From NCBI GenBank assembly GCA_910585465.1, contig CAJUEW010000026.1, forward strand, positions 1 to 30,209: DNA of 30,209 nucleotides, in the 5' to 3' direction. The notes beneath the pieces are model-generated. The model saw only the letters and a program-made list of their open reading frames with translations, did not search any database and was not told the origin of the DNA. Of this stretch, positions 1 through 8,984 are shown piece after piece. The first letter of the stretch is position 1. Each line of letters begins with the position of its first letter. The translations under genes were made by a program, and so were the position numbers. This DNA is from an uncultured Lachnospiraceae bacterium (lineage in GTDB: Bacteria > Bacillota > Clostridia > Lachnospirales > Lachnospiraceae).

Positions 1-334
1 TATCCAATACCATTTTGAAGTAGAACGGAAATTCTTCCTGATACTGAACCAATCCCTGACAAATGAAATTGTATTGTTCTTTTGTGGTTTCCTTTTGTTC
101 CAGTGCAGAAGCGATGTAATGATAAAGTTTTTTCATGCTGTTCAGCACCAAAATACCAATAATTTCCTCTTTGTTCTCAAAATACACATATAAAGTCGCT
201 TTACTGTATCCGGATGCTTTGGCTATATCGTCCATAGAGGTTGCTGCTGTGCCTCTCTCCATAAACAATACTGACGCAGCAGAAGCAATTTTTTCCCGGT
301 GTACGCTTTTCGGCTCTTTTTTTCTCCGTGCCAT
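1..334 (-). CDS. TetR/AcrR-family regulator, N-terminal part (cut by window edge)
   Basis: Read from ATG at 334, the minus strand is open to the window edge, giving about 111 residues starting MARRKKEPKSVHREKIASAA. Residues 15-60 are a TetR helix-turn-helix: TSMDDIAKASGYSKATLYVYF followed by NKEEI is the classic recognition-helix pattern. TetR proteins are dimeric repressors whose C-terminal half binds a ligand; that half lies outside the window. A GGAGG site (341-345 on the complement) sits 6 nt before the start. The promoter and a long perfect palindrome lie directly upstream, so autorepression is likely. It could also control a neighbour beyond the left edge, perhaps an efflux pump, but that is not visible. 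The family call is firm; the target is unknown. Confidence 0.93.
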   Translation of the reverse strand, partial: MARRKKEPKSVHREKIASAASVLFMERGTAATSMDDIAKASGYSKATLYVYFENKEEIIGILVLNSMKKLYHYIASALEQKETTKEQYNFICQGLVQYQEEFPFYFKMVLD

Positions 335-343
335 TGTCTACCT

Positions 344-396
344 CCTTATAATTAAACTCAGGGTTTAATTATAAGGATTTTAAAGAATAATGTCAA
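344..396 (-). promoter_or_regulatory. Promoter and palindromic operator of the TetR gene
   Basis: On the minus strand there is TTGACA (391-396), a 17-nt spacer and TATAAT (368-373), a perfect consensus sigma-A promoter. A perfect inverted repeat with 14-bp arms (344-357 and 363-376, 5-nt centre) covers the -10 box, the start point and the edge of the ribosome binding site. A TetR dimer bound here would block its own transcription. The promoter is seen directly; the operator role is inferred. Confidence 0.85.
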
Positions 397-504
397 CTTT
401 TTCACCTAAAATAATCTGGAAAATATTTGCCTGAATGAGATACCTCCACTTCATGTCGCTTCAACATTTTTAGATTAAGTCTTTACCATACTCCGATTTT
501 CCCA

Positions 505-3500
505 TTAAAAGACCTCATCCTCTGGCTTAAAATATTCTAACAGGGAAAGATACAATTCTTCTGGACGATCTGACAGGTAATCCTCATAACTGCAAATATC
601 CTGCTCTGTATGGTTTGTGTATTCCACCTTCACCCACCATGACGGACTTTCCTCCGGCTCCTTTATAGGCTGTACTTCCAATCCATCCTTCAAATCTTCC
701 ATGAAAAAATCTTCTTCTCCATTGAAAAACGAGTCATAATCCCCCTCGTCAGGGCGCAGTGAATAGTCTTCCTCCCACATAAAAATTTCCAATGTATGCA
801 CAATATACCGTAGCAGCTTCGCCATCTGCCCGCCCTCTAACGTGACAGACTGCTCCACACCCTCTGTCTGAAAATCCGTCATGGTAAGCACACGGCTTTT
901 CCGGTCAATGGTAAAATGCCGATCTACCAGCTCCATATTGCCGTATTCATCGTAAACCTCTGTATGTACCCCAAAAGACAGCGTATTGATGACAAGCTGC
1001 TTTTTTATGGCATTGTGCTCTGCATAGGGAAAGCATACGTTGTAAATCTCCCTAGCCGTGTCCGCCACCTCCGGGCAATCATCCTTCATTTTGGTTTTCA
1101 GCCATTTCTTCTCGTTCTCTGAAAGCCGCCGCATGGGAAAGTCCATTAAACGGCTCATATCCATTGCTGCCGCTTTTTCCGCAGCACTTAAACGGGAGCA
1201 GGCTTTGCAGATATGGGCTGCATGGCCTTTCCCTGAAAATTTCTCATTTGCTTTATATTCGCCACATATTTTACAGTAATTCCCGTGTGGGTGGTTTTTC
1301 TTCTTTGACATTGCAGATTCCTCCACCGTAGGGATATTCTCATAAAACTCTCCCAGATTGTGAAACTCGCCACATTCCGCAACGGTCAGCGTCACCTCCG
1401 GTTCTGCCGGCTCCTGGGGTAAAGTTACAGGCGCTTTCTCCCTGGGGCGTGTCTGCATACTCTCGGAGCTATTACTTAAATACGCCCCATGTTCACGCAC
1501 TCCCTCCAGATAGTCCTCCACCTGTGGGAGATAGGTTTCAAGCGTTCCCGTCCGCTGTGCGGTGATTGGGTTAATATCCACTTTCACACCGCCGATATGG
1601 AGCGCATCCCCATTGAATGTATCAAACAGGACATCTTCACGCTCACTTGTGGAAAGCTCCACCACCACGTCAAGGTCAGAGCCTTCCTGTTCCAATCCCC
1701 GGCAGTGGCTCCCCACTACTGCCACGTCCACAATCTCCGCATCAATGCCGTATTCGTCCAACTGCGCCTGCACATGGCACTTTACGGTTTCTTCAATCTC
1801 TGCCGGGTTCATTTCGCTGATCTCATGGAACAGCTCATTGGTCTTTGCCTTGAAATTTTCAACCACATTCCCATGTGCCTGAGGTTCAATGCGGTTAGCG
1901 GCTTCTGCTTTTTCCATCAATCCATCATAATCAATCGGTATCAGTTCATCATTGTCACGGATATTTCCCCTTGTGCTGTTGTCAAAAGGATTATCTCTTA
2001 AATCCGTCAGAATATCGTCAAGCACTTCCCTGATACTGACATCGGGATTGTCATACACACCGCCGTCTATCTCCTTATAATCCGCCCCCATAATAGAATA
2101 GTCATAGCCTCCGTCAACTTCCTGGATACTGATGAAGCGGTCAGCTATCTGAAAAGCAAGCTCTGTTTCCTGCTCTCCCTTTAAGGATTTCTTCATCTGT
2201 GCAAGCACCTGTTCCGTTTCATCTCCCAGGTCAATAATCTCATCCTCGTCATCTAAATCCTCAAATGCCTGTATTTTCTCCGTTTCCTCCGGCATATCCC
2301 GTTCTGACTGCTGTTCTGCCTGCTTTATTTCCTGCTCCGGCGGTTCCATTTCTTCCTGCTCCGGCTCTGGCTTCTGGACATCATGTCCAGAAGTGTCCTT
2401 TGCTTCCTCCCGTGCGGCAGACATTTCTTTTTCCTTTTCCAGAACCTCCATGCGGAACATACCAATAAATCCATCCAGCACCGCCGGGTGGCTGCTTACA
2501 ATCAGCTCACGGTTCATATCTATCCCATGCACAAGATCTTCCGAAATGGGAAACTCCGATGCCCATGCTTTGTTATCCCTTGAAAAACGTCCATCCCATG
2601 ATTCCTGCTTGATTGTGTTAGCAAGGACAAATGCCATACGCTCCGAGCCGTACTGCTCCGCCAAAGGCTTTACAATGTCATGATTTAAGTGCATACCGTC
2701 AAAGTTCTGCCGGATTGTTTCCTCAATCGCACCCTTGCACTCCCTGTCAACCTTTCGGGAATCACTGTATCTATCCACTTCCCCATGTTCCATTGCATAC
2801 CTTAAAGTATGCCCATAGAATGCCTGCGTGCTTTTCTGTGCTTTCGGCTGCTCCAGTTCCTGCAATGTTTCCTGTTCTTTTGCAAACATCTCTTTGACAT
2901 CGCTCTGTGTCATTTCCCCTGATACCAGCCGCCCCATAAGCTCACGGCATTTTTCCGGTGTTCCCACATACAGCACATCACGGGGAATTGCCTCACCATT
3001 CCCCATTGTTTCATATGCTTGCAGGAAATAACGGTTTTCGATGCTGTCACTCCGGGGATTCGCTTCTATTTTGTAGATATACTCCGGTGTATTTTCTGAC
3101 TTCTGGACATCATGTCCAGAAGTGTCCTGCATTTCTTCCGGTTCCGATTTTTGGATTTCCTGCTCTTTTATACCCTCCAGTTCACGCATAAAATCAGGAA
3201 GCCCGGTAAAACCGAATGAATTTACAAAGTGTGCGCTGTTCTCCCCGTTCTCATGCAGCACCACAATGTCACTGACAGAAAGGGAATGTCCTTTATAATC
3301 TGCCGGGTGGTCTACATTGAATTTCTCATAGACCGCTTCCAGTGTTGCGCTCTGTGTCCGCCCTTGCAGCTCGGAAAGCACGCCCACATAAACAAGGTTG
3401 TAATTCTCCGGCTTGATTGCATCAAAATTGTCTTTTATGATGCCCCTGCGTTTTAAAGATTCCGTGCCTGCAAATTGAAAATCACGCAGCCCCGGACTAT

Positions 3501-5580
3501 CTTTTAACTGATAAATGCCGTATTTATTGGTATCACCATACAAAAGCTGTGCTTCCTTATTTGCGCCGTTTTCTTCAAGTTCTCCCAGCATAGCCCGGAG
3601 ATTTTTTTCGTTTTCCCAATCGCCCTTTTCTATGCCGAAAATGCCCTCATGCCCCGTGATCTGCTTCCTGTCCGTCACCGTTGTTTCCGAACCGTCCTCA
3701 TGAAGCAGATACACAGGCAGGTCATGGTCAAAAAACTCCAATGCCTTCTCCTGTGTCAGTGGCAGTATTTCACCCCATGTGTAACCATATTCCACCATTT
3801 CCGATAAGCCAATCAGCGGGTCAGGAAGTGCGTCAATCTCTGCCTGTGCGTCAATGACCGCAAGGGCGGCTCCCTGGTTGCCCTCTATTTTCTTATAATA
3901 GATATGCTCCGCAAGTTCCTTTGTCTTTTCCATGTCATCCAGCTTAAAAGCATAATTCACAATCAGATTGCGCTCATCCTCGGAAAAGGCAGACCTGGCA
4001 AATTCCAGACGGTTGATGATGCCATCTGCCTGCTTTACTGGGGAGAAGTGGCTCATCATTACCACTTCTTTTTTATCCAGGTCAATTTCAAAATCATTAA
4101 ACTGCGGTATACCGGAATTTCTGCCTCCGCTGACAATGATCGGGATATAATCAGCCCCATAGCTTTCCAGACAGTCATGGATATTTTTCCTGTCCACAAC
4201 CTCCAGCTTTGTGAGCGCCCCCATGATTTTCTGCACTTCCTCCGGTGTCTTATTGGCAATGCGCTCTACCTCAAAACCGTATGAATATGCAATCTTCAAG
4301 ATTACATCATCTGCCCCAATAGGCTCTTTTGCCCTTTCGCTCCATTCCATTTCTGTCCTTAAATCAATGATCTCATTTGTATCGGTGATGTACCGGACAT
4401 CAAGGTGGTACTCCCCAAATTCCTTTGTTCCCTCGTTGGCAATCTCCGTAGTCCATGCGCCTTTACTCTCCAGGTACGCGGAAACGCTCAGCCTGTCATC
4501 GTCATTCATGGCAGAAAGGGCTTCTATAATCTCCGCCGCATCCATTCCCCTGACATTTACAAGGCTGTACTCGGACAGATCGCTGTTCTGTATCAGCAAA
4601 AGGCTCTCCTTTTCCTGTTCCTGCATCATTTCCCGGTCATGCTGTATTTCCCTGAGCTGTTCCTCAATGCCCGTGATAAGCTCCGATGCTGTCCTGCGGA
4701 TCGTGTCAAGGGAAGATTTCAGTTCTTTCATGTCACGCCCTGTTGACCACCCGGCGATATACCCGAAAGAATATTCTGATGTGTCTATTCCGAAGTGCTG
4801 GCATACTGTGTAGGCAATGCTCTCCGCTTCCACCTCTTTGGTGTTCCTGTCCTTTGCAGGCGCAAGGATATCTTTGTTGACTTCCTTATCATGCAGCATG
4901 GAATGGGCGATTTCATGTACCATCGTCTTTAATGTCTGGCTCTCGCTCATGCCCTCCTGCACCGCAATCCGTTTTTCTGTCGGGCTGAAGAATCCTTTGG
5001 AATCACCGGGAATGTCCTCAAAACTGATCGGAACCGGGGCAACAAATGTGACCGCCTTAATGAAGTCCTCATATCCCTCCACTGTGGACAAAAGCTCTTT
5101 TGCTTCCAGTTCCGGGATTGGCTCACCGTCCGTCTGTGATACGTCAAACACGGACACAGCACGGAAAGCGGGGATTTTAATCTCGACTTCCTCCGTCTGC
5201 GGCATACCGTCCTTATACAACATGACCTCCCCGGTCACAGGGTCTAATTTATCCCGTTCCTCTTTGATTTTGTATGGGGCGGGGGCCAGGATACGGATTC
5301 CCTTTTCACCTTTGTTTACATGGCGGTTAAAATTCTTCTGCCATGCCTGGTAGCCTGCGACTAAGGTTGCTTCGGGCTTCTGCATGGCGATCAGGAGCGT
5401 GTTGTTGAAACTGTAATTATGGAATTTTGACATGGTGGAAAGGTAGCTTTTGTATTTCTCACTCTCAAAAAGCTCCTTTAAGCCTTCCTCCAGTTTGTCC
5501 GTGATCTCTTTTACTTTCTGCTTTTCTGTTTTTGCGTCTGCTATATTCGATTTTCCTTTCTTTGCACGAAAAAAAGACAA
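505..5580 (-). CDS. Polyvalent ICE protein: ArdC-like/metallopeptidase/YodL/DUF3849/nucleotidyltransferase, fused to zinc-ribbon protein (copy A)
   Basis: A giant 1691-aa protein. Domains in order: ArdC-type N-terminal ssDNA-binding domain (about 20-140); zincin-like peptidase with HEIAH (H222, E223, H226) and a following EVEAES; large-polyvalent-protein linkers; YodL-like domain (about 680-805); an extra domain (about 828-925); DUF3849 (about 930-1045, HPAVLDGF); a polymerase-beta-like nucleotidyltransferase (about 1260-1370, G-S-H...GSDLDVVVEL); then a CxxC...CxxC zinc ribbon from about 1424 (C1436, C1439, C1458, C1461). ArdC-type proteins counter restriction in the recipient cell, and polyvalent proteins are thought to travel with conjugating DNA. 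In copy B the zinc ribbon is a separate gene, so the fusion is specific to copy A. The start is doubtful: 5580 is a TTG with no clear ribosome site, and the codon matching copy B's ATG is ATA (5542-5544). Two TSGHDVQK palindromes lie in linkers. Confidence 0.88.
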   Translation of the reverse strand: MSFFRAKKGKSNIADAKTEKQKVKEITDKLEEGLKELFESEKYKSYLSTMSKFHNYSFNNTLLIAMQKPEATLVAGYQAWQKNFNRHVNKGEKGIRILAPAPYKIKEERDKLDPVTGEVMLYKDGMPQTEEVEIKIPAFRAVSVFDVSQTDGEPIPELEAKELLSTVEGYEDFIKAVTFVAPVPISFEDIPGDSKGFFSPTEKRIAVQEGMSESQTLKTMVHEIAHSMLHDKEVNKDILAPAKDRNTKEVEAESIAYTVCQHFGIDTSEYSFGYIAGWSTGRDMKELKSSLDTIRRTASELITGIEEQLREIQHDREMMQEQEKESLLLIQNSDLSEYSLVNVRGMDAAEIIEALSAMNDDDRLSVSAYLESKGAWTTEIANEGTKEFGEYHLDVRYITDTNEIIDLRTEMEWSERAKEPIGADDVILKIAYSYGFEVERIANKTPEEVQKIMGALTKLEVVDRKNIHDCLESYGADYIPIIVSGGRNSGIPQFNDFEIDLDKKEVVMMSHFSPVKQADGIINRLEFARSAFSEDERNLIVNYAFKLDDMEKTKELAEHIYYKKIEGNQGAALAVIDAQAEIDALPDPLIGLSEMVEYGYTWGEILPLTQEKALEFFDHDLPVYLLHEDGSETTVTDRKQITGHEGIFGIEKGDWENEKNLRAMLGELEENGANKEAQLLYGDTNKYGIYQLKDSPGLRDFQFAGTESLKRRGIIKDNFDAIKPENYNLVYVGVLSELQGRTQSATLEAVYEKFNVDHPADYKGHSLSVSDIVVLHENGENSAHFVNSFGFTGLPDFMRELEGIKEQEIQKSEPEEMQDTSGHDVQKSENTPEYIYKIEANPRSDSIENRYFLQAYETMGNGEAIPRDVLYVGTPEKCRELMGRLVSGEMTQSDVKEMFAKEQETLQELEQPKAQKSTQAFYGHTLRYAMEHGEVDRYSDSRKVDRECKGAIEETIRQNFDGMHLNHDIVKPLAEQYGSERMAFVLANTIKQESWDGRFSRDNKAWASEFPISEDLVHGIDMNRELIVSSHPAVLDGFIGMFRMEVLEKEKEMSAAREEAKDTSGHDVQKPEPEQEEMEPPEQEIKQAEQQSERDMPEETEKIQAFEDLDDEDEIIDLGDETEQVLAQMKKSLKGEQETELAFQIADRFISIQEVDGGYDYSIMGADYKEIDGGVYDNPDVSIREVLDDILTDLRDNPFDNSTRGNIRDNDELIPIDYDGLMEKAEAANRIEPQAHGNVVENFKAKTNELFHEISEMNPAEIEETVKCHVQAQLDEYGIDAEIVDVAVVGSHCRGLEQEGSDLDVVVELSTSEREDVLFDTFNGDALHIGGVKVDINPITAQRTGTLETYLPQVEDYLEGVREHGAYLSNSSESMQTRPREKAPVTLPQEPAEPEVTLTVAECGEFHNLGEFYENIPTVEESAMSKKKNHPHGNYCKICGEYKANEKFSGKGHAAHICKACSRLSAAEKAAAMDMSRLMDFPMRRLSENEKKWLKTKMKDDCPEVADTAREIYNVCFPYAEHNAIKKQLVINTLSFGVHTEVYDEYGNMELVDRHFTIDRKSRVLTMTDFQTEGVEQSVTLEGGQMAKLLRYIVHTLEIFMWEEDYSLRPDEGDYDSFFNGEEDFFMEDLKDGLEVQPIKEPEESPSWWVKVEYTNHTEQDICSYEDYLSDRPEELYLSLLEYFKPEDEVF
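2371..2393. repeat. In-frame 23-bp palindrome, copy 1
   Basis: Perfect palindrome with 11-bp arms (CTTCTGGACAT and its complement) around one central base. It lies in the linker between DUF3849 and the nucleotidyltransferase region of the copy A giant gene and encodes TSGHDVQK on the minus strand. Confidence 0.9.
3100..3122. repeat. In-frame 23-bp palindrome, copy 2
   Basis: Identical to the copy at 2371 and in the same reading phase. It follows the YodL-like domain of the copy A giant gene. The domain immediately downstream (about 828-925) is missing from copy B. Confidence 0.9.
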
Positions 5581-5684
5581 TCTGTTATGACTGTCTTTCT
5601 CTCTGAAAACAGAAAAAGCAGCAAATTGTTTTTTTATGAAAACAAATTCACTGCTTTACTGCTTGTGTTATTAAGTTGCTGTGA

Positions 5685-6629
5685 TTATACCAGCACAGGC
5701 TCTCTTTTTTTGATGATAGCATCCACTTCCTCCGTGGTTTTCTCTACAATCCTTGCTATCTGTTCCAATGTATATCCTTCCCTGTGCATATTCATTATTA
5801 CGCCTGCCAGGGCATTATCTGTTGCATTTTCCCTGATTCCCTGTGAAAGATTACACATAGCACTCATATCCTTTCTCAATTTATCATCTACCTGAATACT
5901 ATACTCTGTTCTTATAATTCCTAATTTCTCATCAACGGTCAGTTCCATTGAAAGCAGCGTACTCAGCAGACGATGCAACTCATACTTCTCATCATGCTCC
6001 GGAAGCTCATTTGATATACCTATCAAAACAATATTTAACAGGTCAAGCCTGCCCTTCCATGGATAAGAACCGAGCAGATCGTCTTTCGCCAGATGCACAT
6101 AAGCCACGCTGTTTTCGTCCATGCCCATACATACCCAAATGGAAAATACACGCCTAATGTCGTTATAATTTGTCTTGACAAAATCCCGTTCTTTCTGTGA
6201 GGAAACAAGACGGCTTACATAGAATATTGCCCGGTTCAAGATATTGTAGCCTGTTGGCTCATCTTTCTGCGCTTCCACATTCACAATAACCTGTGAGATA
6301 CCGTCTTTCATGCGTACATAAAAAATAATGTCAAACCGGATAAGCCCCTCATTGATCTCCGCATTCTCTGTATTCAGCCCGACAATCCTCTGCCCGGCTT
6401 TTTCCTTTTCCGCATTGGTCAGCCCCGGCTCTACTGGAACCACACTGATAAATGGCTCCCCCTCGATATAGGATACCACATCTTTCGGGTTCATTCCCCG
6501 GAACTCATCAACCGTCTTTACCAGAATATGCGCCAGGATGATCTTATTTCCCAACAGACGTTTTGCCTTATCATCATATTGGGCGTCCTGGTCGGTTGCG
6601 CTGACTGCATTTTTTATTTCCGTATCCAT
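5685..6629 (-). CDS. Rpn-family PD-(D/E)XK nuclease/transposase-like protein
   Basis: A 314-aa protein from ATG 6629. The frame is open further up to 6773, but 6629 has GGAGG (6640-6644 on the complement) about 10 nt upstream, and MDTEIKNAVSATDQDAQ looks like a true N-terminus. The nuclease core is visible: RFDIIFYV (D100) followed by VNVEAQK (E119, Q121, K122), the D...ExQK form of the PD-(D/E)XK fold found in Rpn (recombination-promoting nuclease) proteins. The helical C-terminus (GYTLEQIARIVEKTTEEVDAI) also fits the family. Rpn proteins cut DNA and promote RecA-independent recombination. It sits between the helicase stub and the ArdC giant gene, a slot that holds a toxin-antitoxin pair and DUF6674 in copy B, so it looks like inserted accessory cargo. 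Confidence 0.9.
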   Translation of the reverse strand: MDTEIKNAVSATDQDAQYDDKAKRLLGNKIILAHILVKTVDEFRGMNPKDVVSYIEGEPFISVVPVEPGLTNAEKEKAGQRIVGLNTENAEINEGLIRFDIIFYVRMKDGISQVIVNVEAQKDEPTGYNILNRAIFYVSRLVSSQKERDFVKTNYNDIRRVFSIWVCMGMDENSVAYVHLAKDDLLGSYPWKGRLDLLNIVLIGISNELPEHDEKYELHRLLSTLLSMELTVDEKLGIIRTEYSIQVDDKLRKDMSAMCNLSQGIRENATDNALAGVIMNMHREGYTLEQIARIVEKTTEEVDAIIKKREPVLV

Positions 6630-6787
6630 CAGCCATAAACCTCCTTCTATTATGATAGGAAACGCAAAAGCCATTCCCAAAAGGTATATGACCTCAATGC
6701 CATTATACTCTGAAATCCCAGCTAAATCAATCGGAACTTTATAACTGCCGCCAGACAACAGTTGAAATTTCATCGGTTTTATAACTA

Positions 6788-7780
6788 TTACAGCGTTTCC
6801 TCTTTCCCTTTTGCTTTTCCGATCTCCGGCTTGCCAACGCCAGCCGCCTGTGCTTTGAACGCTTCCAGCTTTTCTTTTAGTGATGTCCTCCGCACAGGCT
6901 TATCCGCCATTGACGCTACAAGTTTAAACCCCTGTGGATTGCCATTTCCCACTGTGTAATTATGCCTTGCATTTTCTACCGGGTACGATATTGGTATATT
7001 AGCGGCTTTTTCTTCCATTTCCGGCCTTTCAGAAATAGTTTCCTCCTGCCCTGGCTTCTGGACATCATGTCCAGAAGTTTCCTGGCCTTCGTTTTCTTCC
7101 TCCGGTGCATCGTCCATACCAAGCGCATCATCGCCCTTTTCATCCATGTTGAGCAGGGCATTTAAGGCGGAAAGCCTTTCCAGCTTCTCTGCAAGCTCCG
7201 CTTCCTGTGCAAATGGTTTTGTGACCTCCACTTTTGCGGTTTCAAGCTGGCGCTCCACCGTTTCCAGTTTTGTCTGCGCTTCGGCAAGCTGTTTCGGCAT
7301 GGATTCCAGCGCATGGTTGATACGGGCAATGTTGCCGAGAGGGTCAGAGCCGATTTCCAAGTTGTGGGAAAGCTGCCCTTTTAAGTTCATCACAAATTTG
7401 TGGTTGAACGAATCAAAGGACACCGCCATCTTAAATCCGGCATACTCGCCAATCGTTGCGGGTACATTGACAGTTTTCATCTCCTTGCACATCTCCACAA
7501 GTGCGGCTCCGGCTTCCTTTTTATCCGTATAAAACTTATCCCCGACCTTCATCAAAAACTGCTCTTTGTCTGCCGGGAGATTTGCCTTTGCGGTCTGAAT
7601 GTCAGCTTCCATGCCGCTGATCCGCTCCTTCAGAATGGCTATCTGCTGCGGGTAATGCTTTGCGATATTGTCCTCAAGTTTGTATTTCTGGCTGGTATGG
7701 TTCCCTTTCATCAGCTTTAACTTGGATACCTGAATATCCAAGTCCATCTTTTCCTTGATATAGGGATTGCCCGTTGCCAA
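6788..7780 (-). pseudogene. C-terminal stub of ICE helicase/DNA-methylase giant protein (copy A)
   Basis: The frame ATGNPYIKEKMDLDIQVSKL onward matches, as far as I recall the family, the last ~330 residues of the very large SNF2/DEAD helicase-N6-methylase proteins of Tn1549-like elements. It holds none of their catalytic motifs, only coiled-coil and linker sequence, a TSGHDVQK palindrome and a basic tail with SLKEKLEAFKAQ. The near-identical region at 29537-30209 runs out of the window. Here the upstream part of the gene is gone: sequence above about 7785 belongs to the adhesin gene in another frame. The first usable codon is TTG (7780) with no ribosome site, so it is probably untranslated debris. 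Confidence 0.75.
7055..7077. repeat. In-frame 23-bp palindrome, copy 3
   Basis: Identical to the copies in the giant gene. It lies in the acidic linker before the basic tail of the helicase stub and reads TSGHDVQK in the same phase. Confidence 0.9.
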
Positions 7781-8228
7781 GGCTTTCCAGTACGGATAAG
7801 GAAGATTTCAGGTATGCGGTAAAGCCTGCGCCGGACAGTACAGGCGCTTCCGTATCGTCCCCGTTGTCGGATACTTTGATAAGCTGGAACGGCTGCTTGA
7901 TGACCTGCTCTGCCGATGTTGTGCTTCTTGACACTTCCGCTACCAGATCGCCCTCATAATCGCATACGACATCATGTTCCTCTTCGTCAAGAAGATACCC
8001 CTCTGAAGGTGTGATCTCCTTTACATAGTAGTTGCCAAGATAAAGGTTCTTTACCTCTGCATTGCCGCCCTCGTCCGTTGTCAGTGTCGCAACAAGGTCC
8101 CCCGCATGGAAGATAATGCCTGTTGCGCCGTCCGGGTGTGCAATATCGTCACGGGCATACAGACCATAGACTGCGCCCTCCAGCTTTGCGTCTCCCTGCC
8201 CAACTGCCTTTCCTGTCTCCTTATCCAC
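7674..8228 (-). pseudogene. SpaA-like surface protein, third fragment (3' end replaced)
   Basis: This is the same frame as the two upstream fragments. It encodes further CnaB-type beta-sandwich repeats (KLEGAVYGLYARDDI, LYLGNYYVKEITPSEGYLLD). The frame is actually open from the amber codon at 8367 down to here. Family sequence ends near AYLKSSLSV at about 7795; the remaining residues are read out of frame through the helicase stub to a TGA at 7674. The cell-wall sorting signal and remaining repeats are missing, so any product would not be anchored. Confidence 0.8.
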
Positions 8229-8366
8229 CTTGTAGATATGGATTTTTGCGGTTGTCCTGTCATTTGTGAAAGTGTGGGTAAATGCTGCCTTTGCAGTTGT
8301 CTCCGGCAGATAGTTGAACGCAAAGCTGTATACATCAGAGCTGTTCCTGTAATATGCGTAAGGAGC

Positions 8367-8918
8367 CTATGTCTCTGAAATATAATAGCTGTTTGCAATC
8401 GGAAGGTCTACCGTGTAAGCTGCGCTGCCGTCCTCCCCTGTCATAACGGTCTGTAATGCAGTTCCCTTTGTCACAATGACCTGTCCTGCATAATTCTTGA
8501 TGTCATTTCCCGCATAAAGCGTATACTGTCCGCCGTCCAGCGGGTTTGTTGTCTCGGAATCTTTTTTTGTCACGGAAACTTCCGCTTTCTGACGAGTATT
8601 AAGCACAGTTGTTGTCTCATACTGCACTTCCACCATCTGATCCTTATATTCAATCTTTACCGTATGCGGCTCTGTATTGATGGTATATCCGTCAATACTC
8701 TTTGTTTCCGTAACCACATACGTTCCAAGATGAAGGTCTGAAAGAACCACCTGCCCGTCACTTCCGGTCTTGAGGTTTTCCGCAATAAGATCACCTTTAT
8801 TATAGACTTTTGTGCCGTCTGCCTTGTAAATGTCTGCGCCTGCTGTCACTTTGAAAACAGCACCCGGCAGTTTCTTTTTCTCATAAGTGAAGTTGCTGCC
8901 GTTCCATCCGGTCAGCAC
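8367..8918 (-). pseudogene. SpaA-like surface protein, middle fragment
   Basis: CnaB-type repeats (KLPGAVFKVTAG, LHLGTYVVTETKSIDGYTI, LDGGQYTLYAGNDI) in the same frame as the 8985-10136 fragment. The frame runs from the amber at 8985-8987 to a second amber at 8367-8369, in the context YYISET-stop-APYAYYRNSS, where relatives have Gln as I recall the family. These repeats build stiff stalk domains, usually closed by Lys-Asn isopeptide bonds. No ribosome site precedes the first Met, so it would be made only by readthrough. Confidence 0.82.
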
Positions 8919-8984
8919 TTCCCCCTCTTTATAAATAGTGATTGCCCCAAGCTGCTCTTTGTCCGTTGCGCTGATCCCTGTTGT

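Noticed and set aside
1489..5353. Several plus-strand frames of 100-200 codons
   Set aside because: They lie opposite the copy A giant gene, and equivalent shadows appear opposite copy B because the sequence is duplicated. They do not represent conserved extra genes.
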